Of a stretch of 64,000 bases of DNA, positions 48,832-57,601 are shown piece by piece; positions within the stretch are counted from its first letter, which is position 1; the number at the start of each line of letters is the position of its first letter. The notes under the pieces were generated by a model, which searched no databases, was not told the origin of the DNA, and worked only from the letters and a program-made list of their open reading frames with translations. A program made the position numbers and the translations under genes. This stretch comes from Polynucleobacter meluiroseus (GTDB taxonomy: Bacteria; Pseudomonadota; Gammaproteobacteria; Burkholderiales; Burkholderiaceae): assembly GCF_900205755.1 (NCBI RefSeq), contig NZ_OANS01000004.1:186001-250000 (forward strand), read 5' to 3'.

Positions 48832-49094
48832 AAATCGAATTTATTGGCCCAGCCGTCATAGCCCCAGATGGGGGCGTCTTTTATTCAGCCACTCTTGATG
48901 GCCAGCCCTTAACCTGTCATTTTAGTTACGAGGTATTGGAGGATGTAGATCCCGAGACTGTCTTAGGGGATCCATTGGTGCATTTTTCTAAACATCAACT
49001 CAAACTCTTATCGGTTGCTGAACAAAAGATTCTGAATGGCCACGCGCATGCAAGCCAAATCCAGATTTTTAGTAACGATCTGCCGAATGATTAA
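48828..49094 (+). CDS. DUF1488-like small protein
   Basis: An 88-residue protein. VIAPDGGVFYSATLDGQPLTCHFSYEVLEDV fits the DUF1488 opening (a beta-sheet followed by an acidic turn), with a helical C-terminus. No known function. ATGA overlap with the eRF1-like gene. Confidence 0.6.
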   Translation: MKIEFIGPAVIAPDGGVFYSATLDGQPLTCHFSYEVLEDVDPETVLGDPLVHFSKHQLKLLSVAEQKILNGHAHASQIQIFSNDLPND

Positions 49095-49109
49095 CATTTC
49101 AACTGGAGC

Positions 49110-49367
49110 ATGAAGATGAGCACCCCTCTCAAAACGCAGAAGCAACCCGATAACGAACATTTCTTGCAGGCCATCGGTCACGTGGATGAAGCTGTTCAAT
49201 CAGGTGATATTGCCGTTGGCGCAGCTAAAGGTATTGTTTACAGCGTCATAGAAACTTTGGGCTCAATGATTGGTGATCCCGACTTGCCGGCCCACGTACG
49301 CTCTGGTTATGAGGGCACACTCGACCTAGCTAAAGAACTTCTGATCAAGATTAATCTGTTGGATTAA
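49110..49367 (+). CDS. Small helical protein of unknown function
   Basis: An 85-residue protein with no family recognised. Central helix AVGAAKGIVYSVIETLGSMIG and a C-terminal LDLAKELLIKINLLD. Starts at ATG 49110, or 49116 (MSTPLKT). It follows the DUF1488-like gene by 15 bp and precedes a terminator, which makes the trio a closed operon. Confidence 0.55.
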   Translation: MKMSTPLKTQKQPDNEHFLQAIGHVDEAVQSGDIAVGAAKGIVYSVIETLGSMIGDPDLPAHVRSGYEGTLDLAKELLIKINLLD

Positions 49368-49395
49368 ACCATTGTGGGTTTGTTGGATCAGTTTT

Positions 49396-49418
49396 AAGGT
49401 GGCTCAGCCACCTTTTTT
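49396..49418 (+). terminator. Intrinsic terminator after the eRF1-like trio
   Basis: AAGGTGGC (49396-49403), TCA loop, GCCACCTT (49407-49414), then a T-run to 49418. Confidence 0.88.
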
Positions 49419-49539
49419 ATTAGCGTCTCGGCCTTATCAGCTTGTCAATCTTCAATGCAATAAACACTAAAGAAATTAGGGTTAGCAAAGAACTAAAATA
49501 CTGAAGTTATATGAATCGGGTCACCTGCAGAATTATTGA

Positions 49540-51423
49540 TTGCCAGATGGTTTGTGTTGCCGCTGCATTTATTTACCCAAGAAAGACTTTAGTTTGCAAT
49601 CTATCCATCAAATCCTTCATGATGTTTTTGGCTTTGATCAATTTCGTGGTGCCCAAGAATCCATTGTCAAACATGTAGAGGCAGGTGGGGATGCTTTAGT
49701 CCTCATGCCTACGGGTGCGGGTAAGTCGCTCTGCTATCAAATACCTTCACTTGTGCGACGCGGAGTAGGGGTGGTGGTTTCGCCCTTAATTGCGCTCATG
49801 CAAGATCAAGTGGATGCCTTAACTCAACTTGGCGTTAAGGCTTCATTCCTGAACTCCAGTTTAGATGCTGCCACAGCCCAGAAGATCACCAGTCAGTTAT
49901 TGGCTGGCGAACTCGATTTAATTTACGTGGCGCCCGAGCGCTTGATGAATCCCGGTTTTCTTACCATACTTGACAGACTCAATGCAGGTCCTGGAATAGC
50001 GCTCTTTGCGATTGATGAGGCCCATTGCGTTTCTCAGTGGGGACATGATTTCCGGCCAGAGTATCGTCAATTAACAGTGCTACATGAACGATTCCCTCAA
50101 GTTCCTCGTATTGCATTAACTGCCACTGCTGATGCGCCTACCCGCGCTGAAATCGTCGAGCGCCTTTCCCTCGAATCTGCCGAGCAGTTTGTCTCTAGTT
50201 TTGATCGCCCTAATATTCGCTATCGGGTTCTACAAAAGCAGAGTGCCAAACAGCAGCTAGAACATTTTTTAGATGCAGAGCACGCCAATGACTCCGGGAT
50301 TATTTATTGCCTGTCGCGCCGCAGCGTCGAAGAAACAGCACAGTGGTTAAAAGACCGCGGCTGGGATGCCATGCCCTATCACGCAGGCTTAAGTGTTGAA
50401 ACCAGAAGTGCCAATCAGAAGCGATTTTTGCGCGAAGAGGGCGTCATCATGGTTGCCACAGTAGCCTTTGGAATGGGTATTGATAAACCCAACGTCCGGT
50501 TTGTGGCGCACATGGATCTGCCAAAAAGCATGGAAGGCTATTACCAAGAAACGGGTCGAGCTGGACGCGATGGTTTACCAGCGAATGCTTGGATGGCTTA
50601 TGGACTTGGGGATGTAGTGAGTTTGCGCCAAATGGTAGATTCTGGCGAGGCTTCCGAAGATCGTAAGCGAGTGGAGCGCCAAAAACTCAATGCCTTGTTG
50701 GGTTATTGCGAATCCACCACGTGCCGCCACCAAACAATCTTGCGCTACTTTGGAGAATTACATCCTGGTGGCTGTGGCAATTGCGATAACTGCCTAGAGC
50801 CTGTAGCCACTTGGAACGCCACTCAAGAAGTGCGAAAAGCATTGTCATGTGTGTATCGCACGGGCCAGCGTTTTGGTGTGACCCATTTAATTGATGTGCT
50901 GCTTGGTAAAGCTACTGCCAGAGTGAAGCAGTACTTTCATGAGCAGGTGAGTACGTTTGCTATTGGTGTGGAGCTGAATCAAGCACAGTGGAATAGTATC
51001 TATCGCCAGTTGGTCGCAGGCGGCTACTTGGAAGCAGACATCGCTCTTCATGGCGGCTTAAAGTTGGTTGATGAGATTGCGCTGCCAGTGCTGCGCGGTG
51101 AGCAGGAAGTCTGGCTGCGTAAAGAAACCGCTTACTCCAAGAGCAAGGCCTCTAAGTCTGGAGCAAAAAAGAGTTCTACACATCCCTTTACGAATATTGC
51201 AGATGAAACACTTTGGGTGGCCCTTAAGGCTAAGCGTAGTGAATTAGCGCGTGAACAAGGCGTGCCGCCATACGTGATTTTTCATGACAGTACTTTGCAA
51301 GAAATGGTCAACAGTATGCCGATTAGCTTAGAGCAATTTAGTCGGATTGGTGGAGTGGGGCAGGCCAAGTTGGAGCGCTACGGCGAACACTTTATTGAAG
51401 TCGTTCAGGCAAGCTTAAACTAA
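49540..51423 (+). CDS. recQ: ATP-dependent DNA helicase RecQ
   Basis: Up to 627 residues. Walker [18 protein letters not shown] box [20 protein letters not shown], zinc-binding cysteines (CESTTCRHQ and CGNCDNC), winged helix, and a C-terminal HRDC domain (about 550-625). It acts 3' to 5' in recombination and fork repair. No ATG is in frame near the N-terminus: TTG at 49540 or at 49594 ([13 protein letters not shown]) must be used. An ATG at 49511 is in another frame and might be joined if one base were changed. Confidence 0.93.
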   Translation: MPDGLCCRCIYLPKKDFSLQSIHQILHDVFGFDQFRGAQESIVKHVEAGGDALVLMPTGAGKSLCYQIPSLVRRGVGVVVSPLIALMQDQVDALTQLGVKASFLNSSLDAATAQKITSQLLAGELDLIYVAPERLMNPGFLTILDRLNAGPGIALFAIDEAHCVSQWGHDFRPEYRQLTVLHERFPQVPRIALTATADAPTRAEIVERLSLESAEQFVSSFDRPNIRYRVLQKQSAKQQLEHFLDAEHANDSGIIYCLSRRSVEETAQWLKDRGWDAMPYHAGLSVETRSANQKRFLREEGVIMVATVAFGMGIDKPNVRFVAHMDLPKSMEGYYQETGRAGRDGLPANAWMAYGLGDVVSLRQMVDSGEASEDRKRVERQKLNALLGYCESTTCRHQTILRYFGELHPGGCGNCDNCLEPVATWNATQEVRKALSCVYRTGQRFGVTHLIDVLLGKATARVKQYFHEQVSTFAIGVELNQAQWNSIYRQLVAGGYLEADIALHGGLKLVDEIALPVLRGEQEVWLRKETAYSKSKASKSGAKKSSTHPFTNIADETLWVALKAKRSELAREQGVPPYVIFHDSTLQEMVNSMPISLEQFSRIGGVGQAKLERYGEHFIEVVQASLN

Positions 51424-51876
51424 CCCAGCTCAATTGGAATATTGTGAGAAGTGGTGCTACAGAAAAGATGTGCAGATAGATCTATTGAGCACGCAGCCTC
51501 CCCGTAAATGCGGAATAAATTGTAGAAATTATTTAAGAGATATCGCTATATTTAATTAAATCTAGCAATGACCGTCATGTTTCCTTAGTCCCGAACGCTG
51601 AAAGTTGCTTTCCGTAGTTGTTCTTAATTAGCCAAATTCCCGCAGGGCAATCTGGAAAGCTCACATTTAAGCAAGACTCGCTCCAGCCGTATGCGGGAAA
51701 TAAGATATCAACTTAGAAATGAGGGGTGGTGCTGCCAGTACGACTATCTACGCTACTGGCTTAGTAGGGAGGCGACTCGCTCCCTAGCACGGTTTTATTC
51801 TCCCACGGGCATGGTTTTACAGCAAGAAATAGCCACCAAGGGCGCGGTATGATTATGGAAACTAGCAGGAGTCCAC
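51424..51876. other. 453-bp non-coding region with several hairpins
   Basis: No gene was found in any frame. Folding by eye gives TTCCCGCA (51637-51644) / TGCGGGAA (51692-51699), an inner CTGGA/TCCAG, then GCCAGTA/TACTGGC (51734-51760), and TAGGGA-G-GCG / CGC-TCCCTA (51765-51786). The 10-mer GACTCGCTCC occurs in two of these (51675-51684 and 51774-51783). AT-rich stretch at 51520-51570. It does not show rnpB, tmRNA, SRP or common riboswitch signatures that I know. Could be a small RNA, a leader of the next gene, or degraded sequence. Confidence 0.45.
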
Positions 51877-52122
51877 ATGGAAGAGCAAAAATACAATAAA
51901 GACGGGGTAAACCTAAAGATCCAGCGCACCGATATGCACCAGTTCACGGGTATGGCTCGGGTGCAAATGTTTGCCGAAACTGTAATGTCGGTTCTGCGTA
52001 TGATTCTCGCGGTTGTCCTTTTTGGAGGAGTCTTGGTTGCTGTTGGAGTAATGGGTTGGGTTGCGTATACCGATTACCAGCAGAATCAAGCCAAGGCTGT
52101 TAAGGCGCAGACTAAGAAGTAG
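51877..52122 (+). CDS. Small single-pass membrane protein of unknown function
   Basis: An 81-residue protein with one helix near residues 40-65 (LAVVLFGGVLVAVGVMGWVAY) and a Lys/Gln-rich tail. No family recognised. Good ribosome site (AGGAG) 7 bp before ATG. It lies directly downstream of the hairpin-rich region, so that region may be its leader. Confidence 0.6.
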   Translation: MEEQKYNKDGVNLKIQRTDMHQFTGMARVQMFAETVMSVLRMILAVVLFGGVLVAVGVMGWVAYTDYQQNQAKAVKAQTKK

Positions 52123-52132
52123 GGGTTTGGAG

Positions 52133-52148
52133 GCCCTCAGAAGAGGGC
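52133..52148 (+). other. Stem-loop without T-run after the small membrane gene
   Basis: GCCCTC, AGAA loop, GAGGGC. No poly-T follows, so a Rho-independent terminator is doubtful; perhaps a processing or stability hairpin. Confidence 0.35.
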
Positions 52149-52169
52149 TATCGCTCTATTGCTGGATAA

Positions 52170-52271
52170 TGTACAAATCCTGAACAAATCCACCCTAGAG
52201 TGGATACATAACCCATATAAATTCTGTACAATTTCTGTACAGTTTTACCCAAAAATGACTGAAACTGTACA
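52170..52271 (+). promoter_or_regulatory. Cluster of four TGTACA sites around the dusA start
   Basis: TGTACA at 52170, 52225, 52236 and 52266. The middle two form CTGTACA-ATTTC-TGTACAG (52224-52242), a perfect inverted repeat with 11 bp (one helix turn) between copies. TATAAA at 52216-52221 would place the palindrome over a transcription start. Looks like an operator, regulator unknown. Confidence 0.5.
52188..52205 (+). promoter_or_regulatory. Palindrome upstream of dusA
   Basis: ATCCAC-CCTAGA-GTGGAT, perfect six-base arms, between the first and second TGTACA sites. Operator or hairpin. Confidence 0.35.
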
Positions 52272-53382
52272 AAACGACAACCCTGTAAAGCTCAGCCAGT
52301 CAAGCTTTGAGAAAAAGAGGCTCGCCGTTGCACCGATGATGGAGTGGACAGACCGCCATTGCCGCTCTTTTCATCGCACCTTATCCAAGGATGCGGTGCT
52401 GTATTCAGAGATGGTAACTACAGGGGCGCTATTACATGGCGATGTACCGCGCCATTTGGATTACTCGCAAGATCAACATCCAGTTGTGCTCCAGTTGGGC
52501 GGCAGTGAGCCGAGTGACTTGGCCAAAGCGGCTACATTGGCACAGCAATGGGCCTACAACGAAATTGATTTGAACTGCGGTTGCCCTTCAGAGCGAGTGC
52601 AACGAGGTGCCTTTGGTGCCTGCCTCATGGCCGAGCCGCAATTGGTAGCCGATTGCGTTAAGGCCATGAAACACGCGGTCGATATTCCGATATCCGTCAA
52701 GCATCGATTGGGTTTGGATCACATGGATGCCGCCAACTCCAAAGAAGATTACCAATTTGCCCTAGATTTCATTTTGGCTGTGGCCGATGCTGGTGCCAGC
52801 CAAGTCACTATCCATGCACGGAATGCTGTCTTAAAAGGCTTATCTCCTAAAGAAAATCGTACCAAGCCCCCATTGCGTTATGAAGTGGCTGCGCAACTGC
52901 GCTTAGATGCGCAAAAGCACTTCCCTCATTTGCAGGTGTTACTAAACGGCGGCCTAGAGAACAATGAGCAGATGGCTGCGCATTGGGATGATTTCGATGG
53001 CTTCATGGTGGGTAGGGCGGCATATCACTTTCCGGCCATGTTGTTGGGATGGGATGAGTTGCTATCCTCCAATGGTGAAGCGGCAGGTTACTTGTTTAGC
53101 GAGAATGAATGGCATCGCGTGCAAATTGCCTTGGTCAAGCAAGTACAGGCTTGGTTTGCAGAGTGCCAGCTTAAAAGCAAGCCGTTCTATATTGGCGCCT
53201 TCACTCGGCATATTTTGGGTTTAGCCCACGGTCGCGCAGGCTCTCGTTATTGGCGTCAACGGTTATCGGATCACCATGCTTTGGCCAAAGTCCAAAGTCG
53301 AGCTGCTATCGCGGATTTCTTTTTAGATGCGAGTTTGACCCTAGGGGATTGGGCTGGCTTTGAGTTGCCGTCAGATGAATAG
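52255..53382 (+). CDS. dusA: tRNA-dihydrouridine(20/20a) synthase DusA
   Basis: About 375 residues. FMN barrel with APMMEWTDRHCRSFHR, YSEMVTTGALLHGD, catalytic Cys in NCGCPSERVQRGAFGACLM and NGGLENNEQ. Reduces U20/U20a in tRNA D-loops. I start at ATG 52255 (MTETVQNDN) rather than the in-frame TTG at 52159, since the earlier stretch lacks family similarity and holds the operator-like sites. Followed by tRNA-His. Confidence 0.92.
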   Translation: MTETVQNDNPVKLSQSSFEKKRLAVAPMMEWTDRHCRSFHRTLSKDAVLYSEMVTTGALLHGDVPRHLDYSQDQHPVVLQLGGSEPSDLAKAATLAQQWAYNEIDLNCGCPSERVQRGAFGACLMAEPQLVADCVKAMKHAVDIPISVKHRLGLDHMDAANSKEDYQFALDFILAVADAGASQVTIHARNAVLKGLSPKENRTKPPLRYEVAAQLRLDAQKHFPHLQVLLNGGLENNEQMAAHWDDFDGFMVGRAAYHFPAMLLGWDELLSSNGEAAGYLFSENEWHRVQIALVKQVQAWFAECQLKSKPFYIGAFTRHILGLAHGRAGSRYWRQRLSDHHALAKVQSRAAIADFFLDASLTLGDWAGFELPSDE

Positions 53383-53411
53383 TGGGCGCTATGGAGTGAG
53401 AATAGCGTTTT

Positions 53412-53441
53412 TTGACAGTAATTTGGCGTAAAAGCTATAAT
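53412..53441 (+). promoter_or_regulatory. Consensus sigma-70 promoter of tRNA-His
   Basis: TTGACA (53412-53417), 18 bp, TATAAT (53436-53441). Both hexamers are perfect; transcription starts about 8 nt before the tRNA. Confidence 0.85.
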
Positions 53442-53455
53442 CTTGACTCTACTAT

Positions 53456-53532
53456 GGCGGACGTAGCTCAGTTGGTAGAGTCCCAGATTGTGATTCTGGT
53501 TGTCGCGGGTTCGAGCCCCGTCGTTCGCCCCA
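53456..53532 (+). tRNA. tRNA-His (anticodon GTG)
   Basis: G-1 at 53456, acceptor GCGGACG (53457-53463) pairs with CGTTCGC (53522-53528) with one G-T pair, discriminator C73 (53529) opposite G-1, encoded CCA (53530-53532). Anticodon GTG at 53490-53492 in the loop TTGTGAT. The extra G-1 and C73 are the histidine identity elements. Confidence 0.97.
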
Positions 53533-53551
53533 TCAATAGATGTCATTAAAG

Positions 53552-53572
53552 CTTCCCCTGGGAAGTTTTTTT
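53552..53572 (+). terminator. Intrinsic terminator after tRNA-His
   Basis: CTTCC / GGAAG stem (53552-53565, CCTG loop) followed by seven T. Confidence 0.8.
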
Positions 53573-53719
53573 GTTATTCACCTTTAGTAGATCCAACAAA
53601 CAACCCCTTTTTTGAGCTACTCGGCTTAAAAAGTAGTCAGGCACTACATTACGTTGAATAAGTGAAATTCTCTGTAAATGCGAAGCCAAAAATGATCCTT
53701 TATACTTAAAGATAACCTT

Positions 53720-54505
53720 GTGTATCGGGGTTGTGCGGCTTTGCGCATAATGCATTCCCATCAATTGGCACTGCAAGCACAGAATAAAGATTTTGTGCAT
53801 ACCTTTTTTTGTGGCGTCGCAAAAATTGGCGGGGGTGCAGTCACCTACAAAATATTATATGAGTGCATACCAAGCTTGGAAGTGCTCGATTCTGATTCAA
53901 TGGTAATGAGGGTAGTACTGCGCTTCTTGACTGCCGCAGGTATCAACACTGGTAGCTCAATGGAAATTCAGACCCTAGATAAGCATTTATCCAAAACCTC
54001 CAACCGCCTTTATGAAACTTACGAGTACAGCATCCTCAAAGTCTTGAGTCATGAAGAGGCGATGCGCTTATCTGAAACGGCTACGGTCCTCAGCTGCTTT
54101 AAAGGTGAACAGTTGATTGAGCATGGTGAGCAAGCGGATAGCATGTTCTTGGTCTCTGAAGGCTCACTTGAAGTCAAGATTCCCGATAAAAATGAGCAAA
54201 TGATCACCGTCGCAACTTTATGGCCTGGAGATTGTGTAGGGGAGATGTCATTACTGACTGGTGCCCCAAGATCAGCCGATGTTTTTGCTAAGACAGATAC
54301 GGTCTTGGTTGAGATTAAGAAGGACAATATTGCCCCCATTTTGGAATCCAATCCGAGGTTGATTAATGACATCTCTGATTTGCTTGCCAAACGACAGGCT
54401 CATTCGGCATCAGCGGCGAGCAATGCTGGTAAGGATGATTTGCGTGAGCAAAGTAAGGGCTTGGCTAAGAAAATTCTGCAGTTCTTTTTTAAGAAGAAGG
54501 CTTGA
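53720..54505 (+). pseudogene. Remnant of an MscS-type channel with C-terminal cyclic-nucleotide-binding domain
   Basis: A frame of about 261 codons. TYKILYECIPSLEVLDSDS and MRVVLRFLTAAGINTGS look like the C-terminal cytoplasmic part of a MscS channel, followed by a linker (TSNRLYETYEYSILKVLS) and a cyclic-nucleotide-binding domain (FKGEQLIEHGEQADSMFLVSEGSLEVKI, GDCVGEMSLLTGAPRSADVFA). The membrane helices and beta domain are missing; the terminator of tRNA-His lies only 150 bp upstream. I infer 5' deletion. A shorter intact cAMP-binding protein starting at an internal codon cannot be excluded. Confidence 0.6.
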
Positions 54506-54562
54506 TTCGTCTTAGCGTCAATTCCCCTGAGATAGCATCACTCAAGGTATAGTTTGCTGCTC

Positions 54563-55891
54563 ATGACTGAATTAACCCACTCTACAGCTAGCGAAATTGA
54601 AATCACCCCTGAATATCAGGCTGTCATTGACGCTATAGAGCGTCATGACCCTTATATTTTTGTCAGTGGTAAAGCCGGTACAGGTAAGACCACGCTGATT
54701 ACTTATCTACGAGAGCATATTGTGGGTAATGTTGTGGTAGTAGCCCCCACAGGGGTTGCCGCACTGCAGGTGAAGGGTGTGACCATTCATTCTTTCTTTC
54801 GTCTGCCACCGCGCCTGATCTTTCCTGAAGAGGACATTAAGCCGTTAAAAGATAAGCGTCTTTATAAAGATATTCGCTTGCTTGTCATAGATGAGATCTC
54901 TATGGTGCGGGCTGATTTGGTCGATGCCATGGACTTATTCTTGCGTGAGAACGGGCCTCAAAAAGGGCAGCCTTTTGGCGGTATTCAAGTGATGTTTGTG
55001 GGTGATTTGTTTCAGCTGCCGCCAGTGGTTTCCGGTGGTGATATGCAAGTCCTTTCTGAGCGTGGTTACGAAGGCCCTTATTTCTTTTGTGCCATGGCAT
55101 TGCACCGTAAAGACGTCACGATGGTGGAGCTTTCCAAGATCTTCCGCCAAAAAGATGTGCACTTCGCGGCATTACTGAATCGCATCCGCGTTAATCAGGA
55201 TATTGATGAGGCGCTAGATACCCTCAATGCGCAATGCTTTCGAGCCAATGAAGCGCTTGATGAGCAAACTATTACTCTCACGACTACGAATGCCAGGGCT
55301 GATCAAATTAATGGGGCAGGCTTAAGAGCGCTCACAACGGCCGCCACAGTGTATGCAGGGAAGACTACGGGTAAGTTCAACATTGATGAGCGCAATTTAC
55401 CTTCACCGAATCAGCTCAGCCTGAAGGTGGGCGCCAAGGTGATGTTTACGGCAACGGATAGTAATTTTCCCAAGCGGTGGGTAAATGGCACGATTGGTAT
55501 TGTGCGTGAGCTATTACCCAATACCGTTAAGGTGATGGTGCAAAACGGCGCGTACTCCAACACAGTGGAAGTAAAAGGGCACCAGTGGGAGTCTTACCGC
55601 TATGACCATGACATGATGTCTGGCAGGATTTCACCGAGCATCGTTGGCACTTTTGAGCAAATCCCGCTGATGCTTGCTTGGGCAGTAACAATTCATAAAA
55701 GCCAAGGAAAAACCTTAGATAAGATCAAGGTGGATCTTTCTTCGGGGGCATTTGCTTCAGGGCAAGTCTATGTAGCCTTGAGTCGTTGCACCTCAATCGA
55801 AGGCATTACTTTGGAGCGACCCATTTCACCGCGGGATGTGAGTTGCGATCTAGAGGTCAAGCGCTTTTATATGACTTGCTTACCTAGCTAA
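54563..55891 (+). CDS. Pif1/RecD-like AAA helicase
   Basis: A 442-residue SF1B helicase. Walker A VSGKAGTGKTTL, then APTGVAALQVKGVTIHSFF (motif Ia), Walker B LLVIDEISMV, motif III FVGDLFQLPPV, and C-terminal TIHKSQGKTLDKI with VYVALSRCTSIEGI (motifs V and VI). Bacterial Pif1 homologues unwind G-quadruplexes and R-loops with 5' to 3' polarity. I start at ATG 54563; the frame opens at TTG 54554. Confidence 0.88.
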   Translation: MTELTHSTASEIEITPEYQAVIDAIERHDPYIFVSGKAGTGKTTLITYLREHIVGNVVVVAPTGVAALQVKGVTIHSFFRLPPRLIFPEEDIKPLKDKRLYKDIRLLVIDEISMVRADLVDAMDLFLRENGPQKGQPFGGIQVMFVGDLFQLPPVVSGGDMQVLSERGYEGPYFFCAMALHRKDVTMVELSKIFRQKDVHFAALLNRIRVNQDIDEALDTLNAQCFRANEALDEQTITLTTTNARADQINGAGLRALTTAATVYAGKTTGKFNIDERNLPSPNQLSLKVGAKVMFTATDSNFPKRWVNGTIGIVRELLPNTVKVMVQNGAYSNTVEVKGHQWESYRYDHDMMSGRISPSIVGTFEQIPLMLAWAVTIHKSQGKTLDKIKVDLSSGAFASGQVYVALSRCTSIEGITLERPISPRDVSCDLEVKRFYMTCLPS

Positions 55892-55941
55892 AAAATTGAC
55901 CATTGGCAGTGCATTTCTTGGGCTAGAGGGGGCTGAAGAGT

Positions 55942-55963
55942 GACTGAGGATCGACTGAGGATC
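55942..55963 (+). repeat. Two tandem copies of GACTGAGGATC
   Basis: An 11-bp unit twice without spacer, followed by a partial third (GACTGTACTGGATC). Lies between the Pif1-like gene and manC. Confidence 0.8.
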
Positions 55964-56032
55964 GACTGTACTGGATCTGATTGAGCTAAATTTCAGCTAA
56001 ATTCTTGTATGATTTATCATTAAACCAACCTT

Positions 56033-57538
56033 ATGGATAAGCCTTTGAGCACAACCCCAGTTATTCCAGTCATTCTTTGTGGTGGATCGGGTACGCGCCT
56101 TTGGCCTCTCTCAAGATCTGGCTTTCCTAAGCAATTTTTGGTGTTATCGGGCGATGATTCAAGTCAAAGCCTGTTTCAACAGGCAATTACGCGTATCAAT
56201 TCAATTGCCAGCCCCGATATTCATTTAGGCTCGACCTTCATTGTGACCAATGAGGATCATCGGTTTTTGGCGCTCGATCAACTGCGTGAACTCACAGGAA
56301 TTGAGGCAACCTTGCTATTGGAGCCGGTGGGCCGCAACACTGCGCCCGCGCTGACATTAGCAGCGCTAGAGGCAAAAGAGGGCGTTGGTGACGGCTTTGC
56401 GGATCCGATTTTGGTTATTACTCCCGCGGATCAGACGGTAAAAAACACTGCAGCATTCACGCAAGCATTGCGAGATTGTGTGGCGATAGTGGATGCGGAT
56501 CAGAGTAAGTGCACGATTGCCATTTTGGGTATTACTCCGACTTCACCAGAAACAGGTTACGGCTATATTAAGCGCACCGGTACTGCAGGCGCCCATCATG
56601 AATACACCGTTGAAACATTTGTTGAAAAACCGAATGTTGCTACAGCACAAAGCTATCTAGCGGATGGCAGTTATTTGTGGAATAGCGGCATGTTTGTGAT
56701 GCGTGCCAGCACTTGGTTGTCTGCTTTAAAAGAGTTTCGCGCTGATATTTTTGGCGCTACTGAAACGGCCTGGGTCGGCAAAACAGTAGATCAAAGTGGT
56801 AGCACCGCTTTTGTTAGGCCCGATAAGGCTGTTTTTCAAACAATCCCGAGTGAGTCGATTGACTACGCCGTGATTGAGAAATGCCCAGGCAGTCAATACA
56901 CCGTGAAAATGTTGGAACTGGATGCGGGCTGGAATGATTTGGGTGCATGGGACGCGGTGTGGCAAGTGGGTAAGCAGGACGGCCAAGGTAATGTCACGAC
57001 AGGGGATGTCCTGCTGGCAAATACGAATAATTCCTTGATTCATGCCACCAGCCGTTTAGTGAGCGTGGTTGGAGTTGATGACCTCATCGTGGTTGAGACT
57101 GCCGATGCCGTAATGGTGGCGCATCGCTCTAGTAGTCAAGACGTTAAACATATCGTCAATCAATTAGAGGCTCAGCAACGCGAAGAGAAGAACTTGCATC
57201 GCAAGGTTGCTCGCCCTTGGGGTTGGTACGATAGTGTGGATGAGGGCGAGCGTTTTAAAGTGAAGCGTATTCAGGTAAAACCGGGTGCCAGTCTTTCTTT
57301 ACAAATGCACCACCATCGCGCCGAGCATTGGATTGTGGTTAAGGGGGTGGCCGAAATTACTAATGGCGATCAAGTGATTCTTCTGTCAGAAAATCAAAGC
57401 ACCTATATTCCTTTGGGGCAAACTCACCGATTGGCCAATCCAGGCGTCTTACCATTAGAAATTATTGAAGTGCAATCGGGCAGCTATTTGGGTGAAGATG
57501 ATATTGTCCGTTTTGAAGATACCTATGGTCGCAGTTAA
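56033..57538 (+). CDS. manC: Mannose-1-phosphate guanylyltransferase / mannose-6-phosphate isomerase
   Basis: A 501-residue bifunctional enzyme: N-terminal nucleotidyltransferase (LCGGSGTRLWPLSRSGFPKQFL; VEKPN) making GDP-mannose, and a C-terminal type II PMI cupin (PWGWYDSVDEGERFKVKRI; SLQMHHHRAEHWIVV). Supplies GDP-mannose to the next two genes for GDP-L-fucose. ManC, XanB and CpsB are names for the same family. Confidence 0.94.
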   Translation: MDKPLSTTPVIPVILCGGSGTRLWPLSRSGFPKQFLVLSGDDSSQSLFQQAITRINSIASPDIHLGSTFIVTNEDHRFLALDQLRELTGIEATLLLEPVGRNTAPALTLAALEAKEGVGDGFADPILVITPADQTVKNTAAFTQALRDCVAIVDADQSKCTIAILGITPTSPETGYGYIKRTGTAGAHHEYTVETFVEKPNVATAQSYLADGSYLWNSGMFVMRASTWLSALKEFRADIFGATETAWVGKTVDQSGSTAFVRPDKAVFQTIPSESIDYAVIEKCPGSQYTVKMLELDAGWNDLGAWDAVWQVGKQDGQGNVTTGDVLLANTNNSLIHATSRLVSVVGVDDLIVVETADAVMVAHRSSSQDVKHIVNQLEAQQREEKNLHRKVARPWGWYDSVDEGERFKVKRIQVKPGASLSLQMHHHRAEHWIVVKGVAEITNGDQVILLSENQSTYIPLGQTHRLANPGVLPLEIIEVQSGSYLGEDDIVRFEDTYGRS

Positions 57539-57601
57539 TTACCCAAACATTTAATTCATTTTTTCAACATTGTTGACCCATTAGTTAAGAAGAGTAAAGC
57601 C

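Noticed and set aside
51424..51876. rnpB, tmRNA or SRP RNA in the gap
   Set aside because: Hallmark conserved blocks that I know for these RNAs (for example GAGGAAAGTCCGGGC for rnpB) are absent.
52224..52242. LexA box at dusA
   Set aside because: LexA sites need CTGT-N8-ACAG; here the spacing is N11.
53546..53800. 84-codon frame on the minus strand beside tRNA-His
   Set aside because: Covers the terminator and the start of the MscS remnant; no family match.
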